In this document: piece after piece, positions 10,811 through 21,698 of the stretch
How the letters are laid out: each line of letters begins with the position of its first letter
How positions within the stretch are numbered: the first letter of the stretch is position 1
Origin: Aradus depressus
Lineage: Eukaryota > Arthropoda > Insecta > Hemiptera > Aradidae
Assembly (NCBI GenBank): GCA_963662175.1
Contig: OY759219.1
Coordinates: 23,168,908-23,232,907 of the forward strand
DNA length: 64,000 nucleotides
Reading direction: 5' to 3'
The notes under the pieces: model-generated
Seen by the model: the letters and a program-made list of their open reading frames with translations, nothing else
Databases searched by the model: none
What the model was told of the DNA's origin: nothing
Program-made: the position numbers and the translations under genes

Positions 10811-11155
10811 GTTAGGTTAGGTTTTATGACTCATGCCCGGGCTTTAACTACGAGGTCATATCGCCTACTACCAGAGCGCTCTTTCGTCACTCTGGTGGAC
10901 ATGAGCCCAAATCTACTGTGGGAGTCCTAAATTTTGCCTACCCTAAATTTTTATTCATCTAGGGTAGGGGTCTTTAACGAGTACCTGACATCGTACAGGC
11001 TCGGGACCATCGCTTAACGTCCCATCCGAAGGACGGCGTGCTTAAGTTTATTTTACCTCCCAGATAAAATAAACTAAGGGCCTCGGTCCTGCTACGAACC
11101 CACGACCTTGAGCTCAGAAGTCAAGCACGCATACCACTGAGCTACCGGCGCCCTC
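10811..11155 (-). mobile_element. Full-length SINE S1 with 12-bp target duplication
   Basis: Reference copy of S1, reverse orientation. In sense order, from right to left, it has the head gagggcgccggtagctcagt with A box TAGCTCAGTGG and B box GGTTCGTAGC. The linker forms a hairpin (ttattttatc...ggtaaaataa). Next come the cgtccttcggatgggacgtt block, a tagggtaggcaaaattta block, a ccagagtgacgaaagagcgc hairpin, tagtaggcgatatgacctcg, cccgggcatgagtcataa, and a tail of AACCT repeats. TCCATTACTTAG flanks both sides (10799-10810 and 11156-11167) without mismatch. The perfect duplication implies a fairly recent retroposition. Confidence 0.95.
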
Positions 11156-11279
11156 TCCATTACTTAGATATTATCTAAGTAATGTTTAAATCGTCACTCA
11201 TAGCAACGAACTTTAGAATATGATTTTATTATTGGAAGTTTTTGATAAATTATAAATAATGAAAAAAATATGTGTGATT

Positions 11280-11405
11280 TGGCTATTACAGGACTTTCTT
11301 ATACCAACCACGCTTTTACAGATCACTGTGTCTCCCCCTCCCACTTTTCAAACAATAAGCCAGGGTAAAACGATTTTGAGAAGGGGTAGGGGGAGAGAGA
11401 TGAAT
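11280..11405. repeat. Family G copy
   Basis: Blocks gacttttttatacc-like (actttcttataccaaccac), tttacagatcactg and ctccccctcccactttt. It corresponds to the reverse of the copy at 6255, extended by a ggtagggggagagag stretch. Confidence 0.5.
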
Positions 11406-11483
11406 TTTTTCATTTTTTGAATGACTAATTTGAAAAAATATTTTAAGAATTCAATTATCTTTCAATATAAAATATCTATGACC

Positions 11484-11648
11484 AACTGAGCTCAAGATCG
11501 AGAGTCAAGAACTCAGGAACTCGATAAAAACGGTAGGTAAAATTTAGGACTCCCATGGTTGAGTCGGGCTCAAGTCCACCAGAGAGAAAGTGCACTCTGG
11601 TAGTAGGTGATATGACCTCGTAGTTATTGCCCGGGCATGAGTCATATA
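11484..11648 (+). mobile_element. SINE S1 with large internal deletion
   Basis: The 3' part (11532-11648: taggtaaaatttaggactcc, a modified stem block, tagtaggtgatatgacctcg, cccgggcatgagtcat) is preceded at 11484-11500 by a stub of the head, ctgagctcaagatcg. The middle is gone, so the two parts are joined by about 30 bp of unrelated sequence. Confidence 0.8.
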
Positions 11649-11814
11649 AAAAAACAGAAATAAAGATATGAGGGTTCAGCTCTACAGACAATAATTATCT
11701 TCTATCTTTTTTTAGTTCTTGACAACTAACATGTTTTCTGGTCTGTAGTCTCATAAATAGTAATCCGGTTGTATTTGTATTGAAAACTACCTTGGGCACT
11801 CAGCAGGTATTCTA

Positions 11815-11872
11815 GTTAGTTATTATGACTCATGCCCGGGCTTTAACTACGAGGTCATATCGCCTACTACTA
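11815..11872 (-). mobile_element. SINE S1, 3' stub
   Basis: Only the last ~58 bp (gttagttattatgactcatg, ggctttaactacgaggtcat, cgcctactac) remain. A full-length SINE of the same orientation starts 23 bp further on. Confidence 0.85.
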
Positions 11873-11895
11873 GTTAAATGTAAGTTATTGTTTTA

Positions 11896-12241
11896 GGTTA
11901 GGTTAGGTTTTATGACTCATGCCCGGGCTTTAACTGCGAGGTCATATCGCCTACTATCAGAGCGCTCTTTCGTCACTCTGGTGGACATGAGCCCGACTCT
12001 ACTGTGGGAGTCCTAAATTTTGCCTACCCTAAATTTTTATTCATCTAGGGTAGGGGTCTTTAACGAGTACCTGACATCGTACAGGCTCGGGACCATCTCT
12101 TAACGTCCCATCCGAAGGACGGCGTGCTTAACTTTATTTTACCTCCCAGATAAAATAAACTAAGGGCCTCGGTCGGGCTACGAACCCACGACCTTTAGCT
12201 CAGAAGTCAAGCACGCATACCACTGAGCTACCGGCGCCCTC
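11896..12241 (-). mobile_element. Full-length SINE S1 with 13-bp target duplication
   Basis: All S1 blocks are present in order and the tail is (AACCT)n in sense orientation. AGTTATTGTTTTA occurs on both sides (11883-11895 and 12242-12254) without mismatch. It is very similar to the copies at 10811 and 33526, which share the same tail type. Confidence 0.95.
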
Positions 12242-12254
12242 AGTTATTGTTTTA

Positions 12255-12870
12255 TTTATTCATTTATAATTGATTAATGTATACATTTATTTTATTTATT
12301 TTTATGTATTGTTATAGTTACATTGTTTTCTTTTTCTTTTCTATATCTCGCACTCTGGGATCTGATGAAGGGACGTAAGAACCTTCCGAAACATCGTTGG
12401 GATAAAGACACAGTTTTTTGAAAAATAGTCACATAGTCTTAATTTTCATTAAATTGAAAAATGTGGCTACTTATTATAAATGTATCTATGTATTAATTTT
12501 TTTTATAGGTACTCATATATTTTTAAGAATTTATTTATTTAGTTTTTATTAATTTCATTTTAATTTTTTTAATAGTTTTGTTATTACTACTAATCTTACC
12601 TAATCATATGTGTGTTAGTCTTAAGTAGTTATAATTTATAAGCTATCTTAATGTATAAATTCTCTTGTCGTATTCTATTACCATGTATTTGTTAAAGGAA
12701 ATAAATTTATTATTATTATTATTATTATTACAGGTGCCCTCTATATAATTATTATAATTAGTGTCGCCGTGAGGATCAGAACGTCAGACCTACAAGATAG
12801 CATGTAACCACGAACACTGCCCAAACACACATTATATATAGAATTAATTAGATTATAATTATCTATATTA
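12255..12870. repeat. AT-rich 3' end of a retroelement with hairpin-GAAAC motif and (ATT)n tail
   Basis: At 12362 a ctgatgaagggacgtaagaa segment runs into ccttccgaaacatcg. A short hairpin is thus flanked by CTGATGA and GAAA. About 310 bp of AT-rich DNA follows and ends in ggaaataaattt and an (ATT)n run at about 12704-12730. A structured motif, an AT-rich trailer and a simple-repeat tail fit the 3' end of a Penelope-like or LINE retroelement. No coding sequence supports the choice. Confidence 0.45.
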
Positions 12871-13192
12871 ATAAAGTTGAAATGGAATTTGTTTATCTTT
12901 TTGTGGAGTCGATTTCAACATCATGACTAAACGGTTCATCGGATTTTCATAAAATTTAATATGTACCGTCATAATAAGTTAGATTGTGACATTATGGCAT
13001 CTCAAAATTCTGACCGGGTGGGGGCCCAAAAGATGAAATCAATATATTTTTTTGGTTAGCTGGGATCTCCTAAAGTGACGGCCGTTGCTCAGATTTTTAT
13101 TTGCTTAAAAATTGAGTAGCGGATTGTTTTAGAAATCTTAGCGTCAGGCTTCACTAAAACCTTCCTTTAGTGTCAGGTTATGTTACAAAATT
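12871..13192. other. No supported gene
   Basis: Contains phrases such as gactaaacggttcatcggat and ttttcataaaatttaatatg that resemble non-coding DNA-transposon interiors, also seen near 37690 and 55670. No boundary or frame is evident. Confidence 0.4.
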
Positions 13193-13458
13193 GTTAGTTA
13201 GTTATTGGGTTGCCCGGGCTTTAATACATATATATCGCCTATTATCACAGCGCTCTGGTGGACCTGAACCCGTCACTATGGGAGTCCTAAATTTCGTATA
13301 TCCTAATTTTTTATTCACCCAGAATAAGGGTCTTAAGTACCTGACAACCTACAGACTCGGGACCATCGCTTATTGTCCCATCCGAAGGACGGCATGCTCA
13401 AGGTTTTTTCACCAAGCTCCGAAAGCAAGCACGCTACCTCTGAAATACCGGCACTCTC
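13193..13458 (-). mobile_element. Diverged SINE S1, B-type linker
   Basis: All main blocks are recognisable but with many substitutions and deletions. The tail is gttagttagtta in plus reading, and the linker has the B form (gctcaaggttttttcacc) instead of the ttattttacc stem. The head has lost a clear B box. A 99-codon frame across it is incidental. Confidence 0.85.
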
Positions 13459-13504
13459 TAACATTGTGAATCTGTCTAAGCATATATGGCGTCATCATAT
13501 CAAA

Positions 13505-13660
13505 TGTCGAGTTCTGTTAAAGCTCTCACAAAATTCCAATCACACAGACATCATAGTGAAAATGGTCAAAACATATTCAAGAGAGCTTGAAATGGGAAAA
13601 CCCGATGAAAACTCGATCTCGGATTTTCGCAAGATTACAATACTTCTTTATACTATAGCC
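13505..13660 (-). repeat. Family E copy
   Basis: Contains agctctcacaaaattccaat, cacacagacatcat, gtgaaaatggtcaaaac, gatctcggattttcgc and aagattacaata, in the reverse order of the copies at 38885 and 63925. Confidence 0.65.
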
Positions 13661-14060
13661 TTAGCTAAAATGGTACTATGGGGCTGGTTGCTTCCAAGAT
13701 TCGTAGTGGCTGCGGTTACTGGAACCAGCACCAAAAGCCAGTCCCTGGTAGATTCTGCTGCTGGGATCAGAGCGAAGTAGTAGGTTTTCCAATTCCTCCC
13801 CTATTCCAAGGAACTAACTCCACCCTAGACCAATTTCCACCCCAATTTGATGCTCTACATATTTTAGAAGGTTGGATTCTATCCTCGGCAGGGTATGGCT
13901 GAGAGCTCCAGTACCGCTGATAAGTAAGTACTACCAACTAAGAAAAAAACACTTCCTTATACTACAGGTATAAAAATCGATAACTACAGGGAGAAATATG
14001 GATAAAGCATAAGATCCAAAAAATATTTTTTAATTAACACCTTGTTAAAAGTTTGTAGCC
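13661..14060. other. Unassigned, with a short AAGT run
   Basis: Positions 13670-13935 have near-even base composition and two overlapping plus frames of 74 and 135 codons (13678-13902, 13373-13780). The second starts inside the SINE. No domain is recognisable. A gataagtaagtac run at about 13919 resembles the tail of the LINE at 30335, so this could be a retroelement 3' end. Confidence 0.35.
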
Positions 14061-14500
14061 TTTGTGTGTTTCAGTGGCATTGTAGCTCCAAGACGGCTGA
14101 ACCGATTTCAAAGCGTTTTTTTTGTTTCAAAATCTAGTATTTGCGAGATGGTTCTTAGCCATATTTTGTGGAAATCGGGTATGCCGTTTCCAAGATCTTC
14201 GGGTTTCATCAAAGCCTGTATAGGGATCTCGGCCTCTATTACAGCTAGAGACTTGGAGTTTAAGATCATTATTTTGCTATTTATTTCCTTCTTGTCCTTA
14301 ACCAAAATGTTTTCCTCAACAAACATCTGTAAGGGGGTCCCTTTCAAAGCCTGAAACCTGTAGATTCCGTCATTGACTATCACTTCTGAACATTGATATG
14401 AAGCAATGGCGAGAGTACAAAGCCATGGCAACGTACGAAGTTCACGGCTGGACAATCGTTGGTACGTGTCAACAAAACAATCAATCAAGATGTCCTCCAG
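14061..14500. other. 126-codon minus-strand frame, probably not a gene
   Basis: Minus-strand frame 14108-14488 is open for 126 codons. The plus strand reads gctccaagacggctgaaccg, then atttcaaagcg, phrasing often seen in non-coding parts of insect DNA transposons. Codons 26-60 of the frame contain no recognised motif. I regard the frame as a chance opening in a relic of a non-autonomous element. Confidence 0.4.
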
Positions 14501-15179
14501 GTGAATAATAAGTAAACCTTACCTCATTTGTATTATTAAGATGTCCTGGGTGAATCTGAACCGAAGATATTAAACATCTTAGCAAAAGATTTATTGCCGT
14601 ACGTGACCTTTGAACGACGGCATACTCTTGGTTTTATTTTTGGTGAATACGAAGTCCTACCAAGAAGTCCCGGATGTGAAAAGATTATATCTTTCTTTTC
14701 TTACAAAATTGTCATTCTTAGAATAAATTGTTTTAAGTTCGTTGCGCCCTTCTTATGTGAAGTTGATCTTTCCTTGATATACCATATATATTCGGACAAT
14801 GCCGTGAAAATTGTTTTTGTTACCTCAATTGCCAACCCTTATCAACATATTTCCCAATTCGTCTAGACGAATTCTTTGAAATAATGTCCTCTCAGTCCCA
14901 TCCCGACAGCAACTTTCCTGTTCACTTCCACCCATTATATATTTTGCACAAATTGTAAAATAATAATGATAATAAAAAAAAAATTTAACAACTCAGAATA
15001 AAACTAAACATATTAAATTAATAATCAAACGTATTATTTTTAACGTATAAACCGTAGCACACAACAGCTGATGCATTGACATCGACTTAACTTGTCGATG
15101 CGCCACTCATCCCCCTCTCCATAGCGTTTCATGTTTGCTTTTTCATGTCGAGGTCATTCCGATTCACTAGTCTTGCTAA
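14501..15179. other. No supported gene
   Basis: Short frames only. A CATCGACTTAACTTGTCGATG inverted repeat lies near 15078-15098. It might be a small palindromic remnant. Confidence 0.4.
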
Positions 15180-15690
15180 AAAAACTTTCACTTCAAAAAC
15201 AATAGTTGAATAACAAAAGAACTTCTGAATCCTTACACTAAATTTGTATCGATACATTCTAATCCTCCACTTCCCTTTGGCCGATTTGATCAAATTTCAC
15301 ATCAAATTTCTGACCAGTTACATAACTTCCTCCATTCTTCGTATAGAAGGAGAAGTAAGAAATAAATGTGTGTCTGTGGATACGATAGCACCCAATAGAT
15401 ATAACTTATCGACAAGGAATTTCATACGCGTTCATAGAACGACACCTTTCGATTCGTAACTAAATCGGCTAAAGAGAGTTGAGAGATTAGAAGAGCAGCT
15501 TAACTAAAAAAAAGCAAATAACTGTCAATGGAACGAATGTATCAAAACGAAATATAGAATGAAAATTCATAAATCCTTGAGTAAACACTTTTATTGATCT
15601 TCAATCAAATTTGTGGATTAATTCCAGAGGGAAAAGTAAAACAGTAGATTAATTCATGGTAGATTATTTTCTCGGCGAAACTACCCTTTC
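15180..15690. repeat. Family C copy spanning its palindromic junction, plus a second fragment
   Basis: Forward blocks (acaatagttgaa, cttctgaatccttacac, gatacattc, ctttggccgatttgatc) lead into gttacataacttcc, then the junction cttcgtatagaaggagaagt, then reverse blocks (gtgtctgtggatacgatag, aaatcggctaaag). A second reverse-oriented fragment follows at about 15500-15690. The junction shows that forward and reverse halves can adjoin within one unit. Confidence 0.65.
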
Positions 15691-15956
15691 AAAAAATTGA
15701 ACATAAAATTTGATACAAAATTAATATAAATAATTTATTCAGAAGACATTTATTGAAAAGATCCCCTCAAAAAAGAAAATTGAAAAAATAAATATAAAAC
15801 CGTTTTGCAGAATTCGGTTTAATGGGCCACCCACCCCTTGGCTTGAGACTTGAATCAAGTCAGTCTTTTCCATATTGGAGTAAGTTCAAGTCCCAGGAAA
15901 GTGGAAGGACGACGGCTATATATAAGCTGTAAAATATAGTCAGAAAATATATTTCA

Positions 15957-16561
15957 GGATACCGAATTGAAGAGAATCGTTAGAAATTTGTTCTTAATAA
16001 TAAATTTGAATGCCCTAGCTAAAGAGGTTATTAAAAGGAATTTGCTCTGGTTCCGACGGATAAATAACTATATCTCGGACTACAATCTGGGAGATAGTCT
16101 GTCAGTTAATAACATCGAGATATGGAACACACAGTTATCAAATATACGAAATAGTTTAAAGGAGCATTATCGCAAGCAGTTCAGGTAGGAAATTAAAAAC
16201 TCAGACCGGTACTTGCTAGGCAGGGAACTGGAGTTCCACGTTTCAGTTAATAGTTATACCTATACAGAGTGATCTAACATTGTCAAGTATTAGATTAATA
16301 ATTAAACTTAGAGGTGAACTGTTGCATCTAAGTTATACACCTATCAATCAAGATATGGACTTTGTATGTCCAATGTGTTACAGCCCATGTAAAGAAGATC
16401 TATATCACTTCCTCATTACCTGCCCCAAATATGTTGATTTAAAAAATAAAATATTTAAAAACAACATTGATACTTCATTTATATTGGAATTATTAAATGG
16501 TAAAGCTTGGCAACATGTAGTTATATTATTTTTTTCTCTCTTGCTTGAAATCATTAAATAA
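15957..16561 (+). pseudogene. LINE C-terminal region with CCHC knuckle (Jockey/R1-like), frame-shifted
   Basis: The first frame (15967-16188) reads NALAKEVIKRNLLWFRRI, then NNYISDYNLG, then IEIWNTQLSNIRNSLKE. After stops and a shift, 16280-16561 reads SIRLIIKLRGELLHLSY, then CPMCYSPCKEDLYHFLIT followed by C. That gives a C-x2-C-x9-H-x4-C knuckle, the standard C-terminal motif of several non-LTR RT clades. RT palm and thumb are missing. The relic ends with a stop at 16561, followed by AT-rich DNA. Confidence 0.75.
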
Positions 16562-16859
16562 CAATTTTTTTTTACGAATTAAGGCATCCTGATTAATATA
16601 TGTAAATTTTATTTTGCACAAAACTGCACATTTCTAACTCTTTTTGGCAATATTACACGTTTTAGGCCTTTACTGCACAAAATTGCATATTTTGTCTTTA
16701 TTAGAAAATTTATTTTGTTAGTTTGAAAATGTATGTATTATATACATATTATGAATATATTATATTCACTGTTTCAAGCCTTATTTTAACTATTATAACT
16801 ATATAGATGCTGTTTTAAGCTTAACTAATAATTAATATTCTGATATTTTTGTTTTATCA
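16562..16859. other. AT-rich trailer
   Basis: No gene. It may be the 3' UTR of the LINE relic just upstream, with ttttgcacaaaactgcaca and cctttactgcacaaaattgc as a loosely repeated unit about 75 bp apart. Confidence 0.4.
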
Positions 16860-16940
16860 AGGACCACTGAGTACGTTTTGACCATTTTCGCCTTGATGTC
16901 TTTTTATGAGTGTGCGTCTCTGTGTCAAAGTTCCCAAAAC
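16860..16940 (+). repeat. Family E fragment
   Basis: Contains ccactgagtacgttttgacc, then attttcgccttgatgtct, the forward family E block. Confidence 0.6.
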
Positions 16941-17645
16941 CGACAAGTGTACTTACGATTTATGGTAATTGATATTTAAAATTGCACTTGAAAATACCGG
17001 CTCGTCTCAGTCTGAGTATGTTGGCATTTGGTACTTTGAGGCCAAGCGGCCAGTCCTGGGAGTCTTGTTAGAATTCAAATGACTTTTTTTTCTTGACTGT
17101 TTTGTTCCTGACGGAGCGGCGTTGTGGGATTTGCAAATTCGACCAGGTTGCCAATGAGCCCCCACGTTACTGACCTCTCTCTCCTTCAGATTTACCATTC
17201 CCATCACATCTCAGTTCCCGTTGTCTTCCCCGGGAACTTTAGTTTTGATTGAAAGCCAGGAACAGAAGTCTTCTTACCGTTTTTCAGCAAAGCTTCCTCG
17301 TTTTGGCTACTTCTGTCGGCGGTGGTCGCTCTTAGCCGACCACCGCCATGGAACGGATGTTGTGGCCTCCACCGAAGGTCGGCAATCAAAATAAATAAAT
17401 TATACATGTATATTCAAAAACCCATAACAACGACACCAATAAAGTTAACGCAAATACTTCTATAACTACCGATGCAATGAGAGTTGGCTATTGTCAAAAC
17501 CTATTTTAGTGCGGCGGTTTTTATAAACAATTTTTGGACTTTGTACATAAAATTAATTTTGGAGAACTGTAAAATGATTATGCAGCTAAAGTACCTAATG
17601 TATGTAACAATCAAAATTCAATTTTGTTAGCACATGTAGCAGATG
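16941..17645. other. Unassigned, GC-richer core at 17000-17390
   Basis: Two consecutive minus-strand frames (17007-17207 and 17204-17407, overlapping by 4 bp) together give 133 codons. They contain basic stretches such as KQSRKKSHLNSNK but no recognisable domain. A perfect 20-bp inverted repeat, GGCGGTGGTCGCTCTTAGCC with GGCTAAGAGCGACCACCGCC-like pairing, lies around 17319-17350. The region could be a degraded LINE 5' part. Confidence 0.35.
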
Positions 17646-18001
17646 CAGGGGCGTAGCCAGGATTTTGATCAGGGGGGGGGGCAAGGTTGAGGGGGGGGGG
17701 GGGACTCTCACGCACAGCCCGCAGTTTCCGTGGTTAGCGTTGCAGACTTTTTGTTATTAAATTTGGGAGACTCGGTCCTCTAGTAGCTCCCCCTGAGGTA
17801 ACCACTGACTGTAATACTTAAGTTGACTTTACATGAGCAGCAAAAATGCAAAGCGCTGATAGAAGATCCTATTGGTAACTTGCAAGCAATCTCAATCGCA
17901 ATCATTTTTAATAAAAACTATTTTTTTAGTTTTTTTAATTTTTATTTTGGTTTTTTGCTCTGGCCAGGGGGGGCACGTCTCCCACCCTGACTACGCTCCT
18001 G
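17646..18001. mobile_element. hAT-type MITE
   Basis: Left end CAGGGGCGTAGCCAGG; right end reads CAGGAGCGTAGTCAGG in reverse complement. Flanks are AGCAGATG (17638-17645) and AGTATATG (18002-18009), an 8-bp target duplication with 6 matches. CAGGGGCGTAGCCAG ends with an 8-bp duplication are typical of hAT non-autonomous elements. A G-rich tract lies near the left end (17671-17704) and ggggggg near the right. No transposase is encoded in the 356 bp. Confidence 0.8.
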
Positions 18002-18396
18002 AGTATATGTATGGAGCATGCAGTTAAATATATCCCCTACCAATAGGGTTACTACTGAATGGAAAAACCTAAAAACTGTCAATGAAATGATAGGATCGAC
18101 ACGAAATTTACTAACAATAAGATAATTTAGAAGTCCTTGAATTGTTGAGAAGTGCCTTCTTCAATGAATTTGATAGTCCTGTAATGGCGACATACACACA
18201 TAAACCTAAAAAATGCATACTATAGTTTCGGCTTGCAAACTCACAAAACCTGTACACTGTTTTTTTGTTGTTTTTTTGGGTATATTTACAATCAGTTAAA
18301 ATAGAACCATAAGTAAATTTGATGACATTGAGTATAAATAATAATATAATATAAAAATAAAATAATAATAAGGAAAACAAGAATAATAATATGTGT
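18002..18396. other. AT-rich, no supported gene
   Basis: An 89-codon minus-strand frame at 18111-18380 begins with a hydrophobic stretch (LLLFYFYIILLFIL) coded by ATAATAATA-type low complexity. I see no gene. A gtcaatgaaatgataggatc, then gacacgaaattta stretch is a scrap of family C. Confidence 0.45.
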
Positions 18397-18695
18397 ATTA
18401 TGACTCATGTCCGGGCTTTAACTACGAGGTCATATCGCCGACTACCAGAGCGCTCTTTCGTCACTCTGGTGGACATGAGCCCGACTCTACAATGGGAGTC
18501 CTAAATTTTGCCTACCCTAAATTTTTATTCACCTAGGGTAGAGGTCTTTAACGAGTACCTGACATCGTTCAGGCTCGGGACCATCGCTTAACGTCCCATC
18601 CGAAGGATGGCGTGCTTAAGTTTATTTAAGGGTATCGAATCAGTGATTCTGAGCTCAGTAGACAAGCACGCTACCTCTGAGCTACAAGCACCCCC
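18397..18695 (-). mobile_element. SINE S1, internally deleted in the linker and head
   Basis: 3' blocks are well preserved, with a tail close to tgtgtattatgactcatg. The linker is shortened to tttatttaagggtatcgaat, with no hairpin partner, and the head ends gctacctctgagctacaagc instead of the canonical accggcgccc. No clear target duplication. Confidence 0.85.
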
Positions 18696-19129
18696 ATTTT
18701 CATTGATCTTTATCAAATAATTATTGGAGTTTGATAGTTAAATTTTTTGGATGAACATGTAGTAGAACTCATAAAAGATATTTGAAAATTAAAATAAAAA
18801 TATTTTTTTCTTCTTTTTCTAGTGAAAAATATCAAATTATGGAGATCAATGTCAGTATGTTGGGAGATGATTAAAGTACTTGTCAAATTAAGGTTATTTA
18901 TGAGGAGCGAAGAAACTTCATACTTGGCACAATTTGATAAATTGTGGTACAGCAGAATATATAATATTAATTATGCAGGACAGCGTAGTTTAAATTAAAT
19001 TAATAAAGCAAATATTGCTATAAAGTAGCATATATTTTAATGAATTACTTACTACCCCAGAAAAATTGCAAACATTATTCCAATAGCTGGATACCTATTT
19101 TTTAATGTATTTATTTTTAGTTTCTTATA
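18696..19129. other. No supported gene
   Basis: AT-rich DNA without recognised repeats or frames. Confidence 0.45.
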
Positions 19130-19565
19130 CCTTTAGTGTATTGCAAGTATTGCAATTGTGCAAGAATGCGTGTACGAGTTTTCAACAGAATTACACGTTT
19201 CAGGGTTCCCTGAACACGTTTCGACAAAAATATAATAATAGAGTGCTCAAATTCAGAGATGATTGTAAGAGGGCCTAAATATGTGTTTTTACAATAAACC
19301 GCTTATTTTTTTAAGCTAATAAAAAATCTTTTCAAAATAATGTTGTAGAGAATACACATTTTATTTAAATATGCCGAAAATCGTCCTTAAATGTTTTGAA
19401 ACCCACTTTTTTTTATACTATTTACTCAAAAATGGTTAGTCCGTTTCGAAACATTGGCTCTAAGAAAAATTGTTTCTTATTGAAGTTCCAATTTCCTCCG
19501 ATAGGAGATAAGACCAATACGAACATAGCGTTCCTAATAACATACAATAAATTTCTCTTTATGAA
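19130..19565 (+). repeat. Families E and F joined
   Basis: E blocks (gtgtacgagttttcaacag, acacgtttcagggttccctg, aacacgtttcgac) run into F blocks (aataaaccgcttatttt, tgttgtagagaatacacatt, cgaaacattggctc, agataagaccaatacg). The same order at 38885-39103, and its reverse at 20505-20945, argue that E and F are one element of at least 430 bp. Confidence 0.7.
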
Positions 19566-19659
19566 ATATTTCTAGGTAAGTTTAAAAAGATTAAAAATAA
19601 AACATATGTGATATAATTTTCCATATATGTATATAATTTTCCGTCTCATCTAAAAGAGG

Positions 19660-20180
19660 ATCATGGGATGAAAAGTCCTGGAGGATGCTATTTTGATACA
19701 CCAATAACACGGGTGGGTGGCTATAATGAGGTCCTTACAGGTCCTTTTTATTTTCCGGGTGTACCGGCCCCTGATGGGGTTTCACACCACCCGTCCGCCT
19801 CGTAGGGGGAAGTAGGTCTTTGAAAAAAAGTTATATTTTGTTGCTATGGCCGGTTGTAGGAACTCACCATTTGCCAGGGCGATTGGTAGGGCATTTCCAG
19901 AGGGAGCTAGGGATCAGGGTATCTATGTTATATGGCGGCGAGGATGGTCGCAGGTTGACCATGTGAGAGCACCCAGCGGTTATCCCCTGAACCACGTTAT
20001 ACTGCCCTCTTTACCCTCCGCCAGGAGGCAATGAATCGACTGAACTCTGGGTAATCAGCCTGACTCATCAGCTTCCGAAGGTTTAGTCCCAGATACGATC
20101 CTGTCCGGCGTATCAACTCCGTCGTACAGCTGACTGCGTGATCTGCAAGCCTGTAGCCATAAACTCATCGGGGGGCCTAA
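19660..20180 (-). pseudogene. R1-like LINE C-terminal remnant
   Basis: Minus-strand translation of about 19997-20130 gives TELIRRTGSYLGLNLRKL, then MSQADYPEFSRFIASWRR followed by VKRAV and a stop. The minus-strand relic at 44645-45067 ends VELIHGTRSYLGLDLRQM then VTETDYPMFCRFVSSWRE, so the two are copies of one LINE family. Both have the stop in the same place. The flanking 19660-19990, which is GC-richer, is likely its 3' UTR. Confidence 0.7.
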
Positions 20181-20214
20181 TGCAATTCGTTCAGATGGAT
20201 TATATTGATTTCAG

Positions 20215-20504
20215 TTTTTACCTCCCCAGCTATACGATGTATCGATAAAAGGGGGTATCGATTCTGGGAATACATATAAACGTTCAGAATTTTATGTTGA
20301 GTCTTCACCGTAATTTTACGTATCCTGAACCTCTGAATAAAAAATATTATGAAAATGTATTGAGTTAATCAATGAAATTGATGAACCCACATACTAAATA
20401 TTTTGTCGATACATTCATTACATCGGTATCTTGGGGTAGAACCCCCTCCCCTGATTCCTCTTCCCTTCTACCGATTTCTTAAGGAAATTTATTTTACACC
20501 AATT
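20215..20504. repeat. Family C copy, rearranged
   Basis: Starts with the junction block acctccccagctatacgatg, continues with reverse blocks (gaattttatgttgagt), and ends with a forward module (gatacattcattacatcggt, ccctcttcc-like, ctaccgatttct). Confidence 0.6.
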
Positions 20505-20945
20505 GATGCACTAAAATTCTCGTCATATTAGCTCTATCTCAAATCTGAGGATTAATATAGTATGAAAATTTAATAAGGAACATTTTTGGTGAGAAACAAT
20601 TTTTCGATAGGACTAACATTTTTTGTGTAAAACAAGAAAACGTCTAAAAATACGTGTTTCAAAACGACATTATGACATTTTCTGTATGTATTTTGAAAAA
20701 CGGACAACCTGCGAAAAATTGTATTTTTTATAAAATGTGACTATCAGTTTTTTCTACAACATTTATTTTAAATTAAATTTGATTAGGTCATTGATTTAAG
20801 CGGTATCTTGAAAAATGTCCCAGATGTAAAGTGGTCTTAAATTTCGTCCGATTTCAAAAGTCTAATAAGATCTAAGATAGCACATGTGACTGTTTTCCGA
20901 AATTGTCAAAACGTAATCAGGGGACATTGAAACGTAAAAATCCTT
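20505..20945 (-). repeat. Families F and E, reverse orientation
   Basis: F in reverse (agctctatctcaaatctgag, aatttttcgataggac, cgtctaaaaatacgtgtttc, tttaagcggtatcttg) is followed by E in reverse (aattgtcaaaacgtaatcag, ggggacattgaaacgt). This is the mirror of 19130-19565. Confidence 0.7.
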
Positions 20946-21490
20946 TGAAAAGGAGTCAGGAAATGGATTATACGATTATGGAACTTTTCTGACTGCCATC
21001 TCCTTTCTCCTTAACCCTGGCATTTGAATATCTGTGAAAAGAAAGGCGTACGCGGTGGTGGAGTTGATCGTGAGCTGTCCAAGGATATATGTAAGAGTGG
21101 GATGTGCACAGGACAGTCCTAGATATCGGAGGTGCATTAGGTAATGTTTGTCGATATGTCTGTGAAGTGGTCTATTGAAGACGCATGTCGACACCTCAAC
21201 ATGCCTCCTTGTAAGATGTCTTCTATATCATCCCTCTTAGTTCATGTGATAGCTTCAATGTTAATAATCTTGAATGGCAAAGAAATGGAATTGGAAAAAG
21301 ACAGAGAAATGTCGTCGATAAATCACCGGCAATCTACAACAATGCTCACTCTTTAACACCAACCGACCTTATCGACTAAAATTCAATAGTTGACACACAG
21401 GGTGTAATGTAAAATTAATGTAAACCAATTCTTATTATTTGCATAAAAACAGGTGTTAGGAGTGATGTAACTTAATTAGTGAACAAATAG
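20946..21490. other. Unassigned
   Basis: A minus frame (72 codons, 20976-21194) and a plus frame (70 codons, 21144-21356) overlap. No motif recognised. Composition is more balanced than in the neighbours, so this may be a relic of coding DNA from a mobile element. Confidence 0.35.
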
Positions 21491-21698
21491 GTTAGGTTAG
21501 GTTTTATGACTCATGCCCGGGCTTTAACTACGAAGTCATATGGCCACTACCAGAGCGCTCTTTCGACACTCTGGTGGACATGAGCCCGATTCTACTGTGG
21601 GAGTCCTACATTTTGCCTACCCTAAATGTTGTCGTTGTGAATATGTAAATAAAAATAAATTTTTATTCATCTAGGGTAGGGGTCTTTAACGAGTACCT
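21491..21698 (-). mobile_element. SINE S1, 5'-truncated, with a 35-bp insertion
   Basis: The 3' end has the (AACCT)n tail in sense orientation. The body matches other copies up to the gtctttaacgagtacct block and then stops, so the head and linker are missing. About 35 bp (gttgtcgttgtgaatatgta and following) are inserted in the tagggtaggcaaa block, with taaatttttattc partly duplicated at its edge. Confidence 0.85.

Noticed and set aside
13373..13780. 135-codon plus-strand frame as a gene
   Set aside because: Its first ~30 codons lie in a SINE and the next ~50 in family E. The rest has no known motif.
14108..14488. 126-codon minus-strand frame as a gene
   Set aside because: No domain, no partner exon, and the plus strand reads like the non-coding interior of a DNA element.
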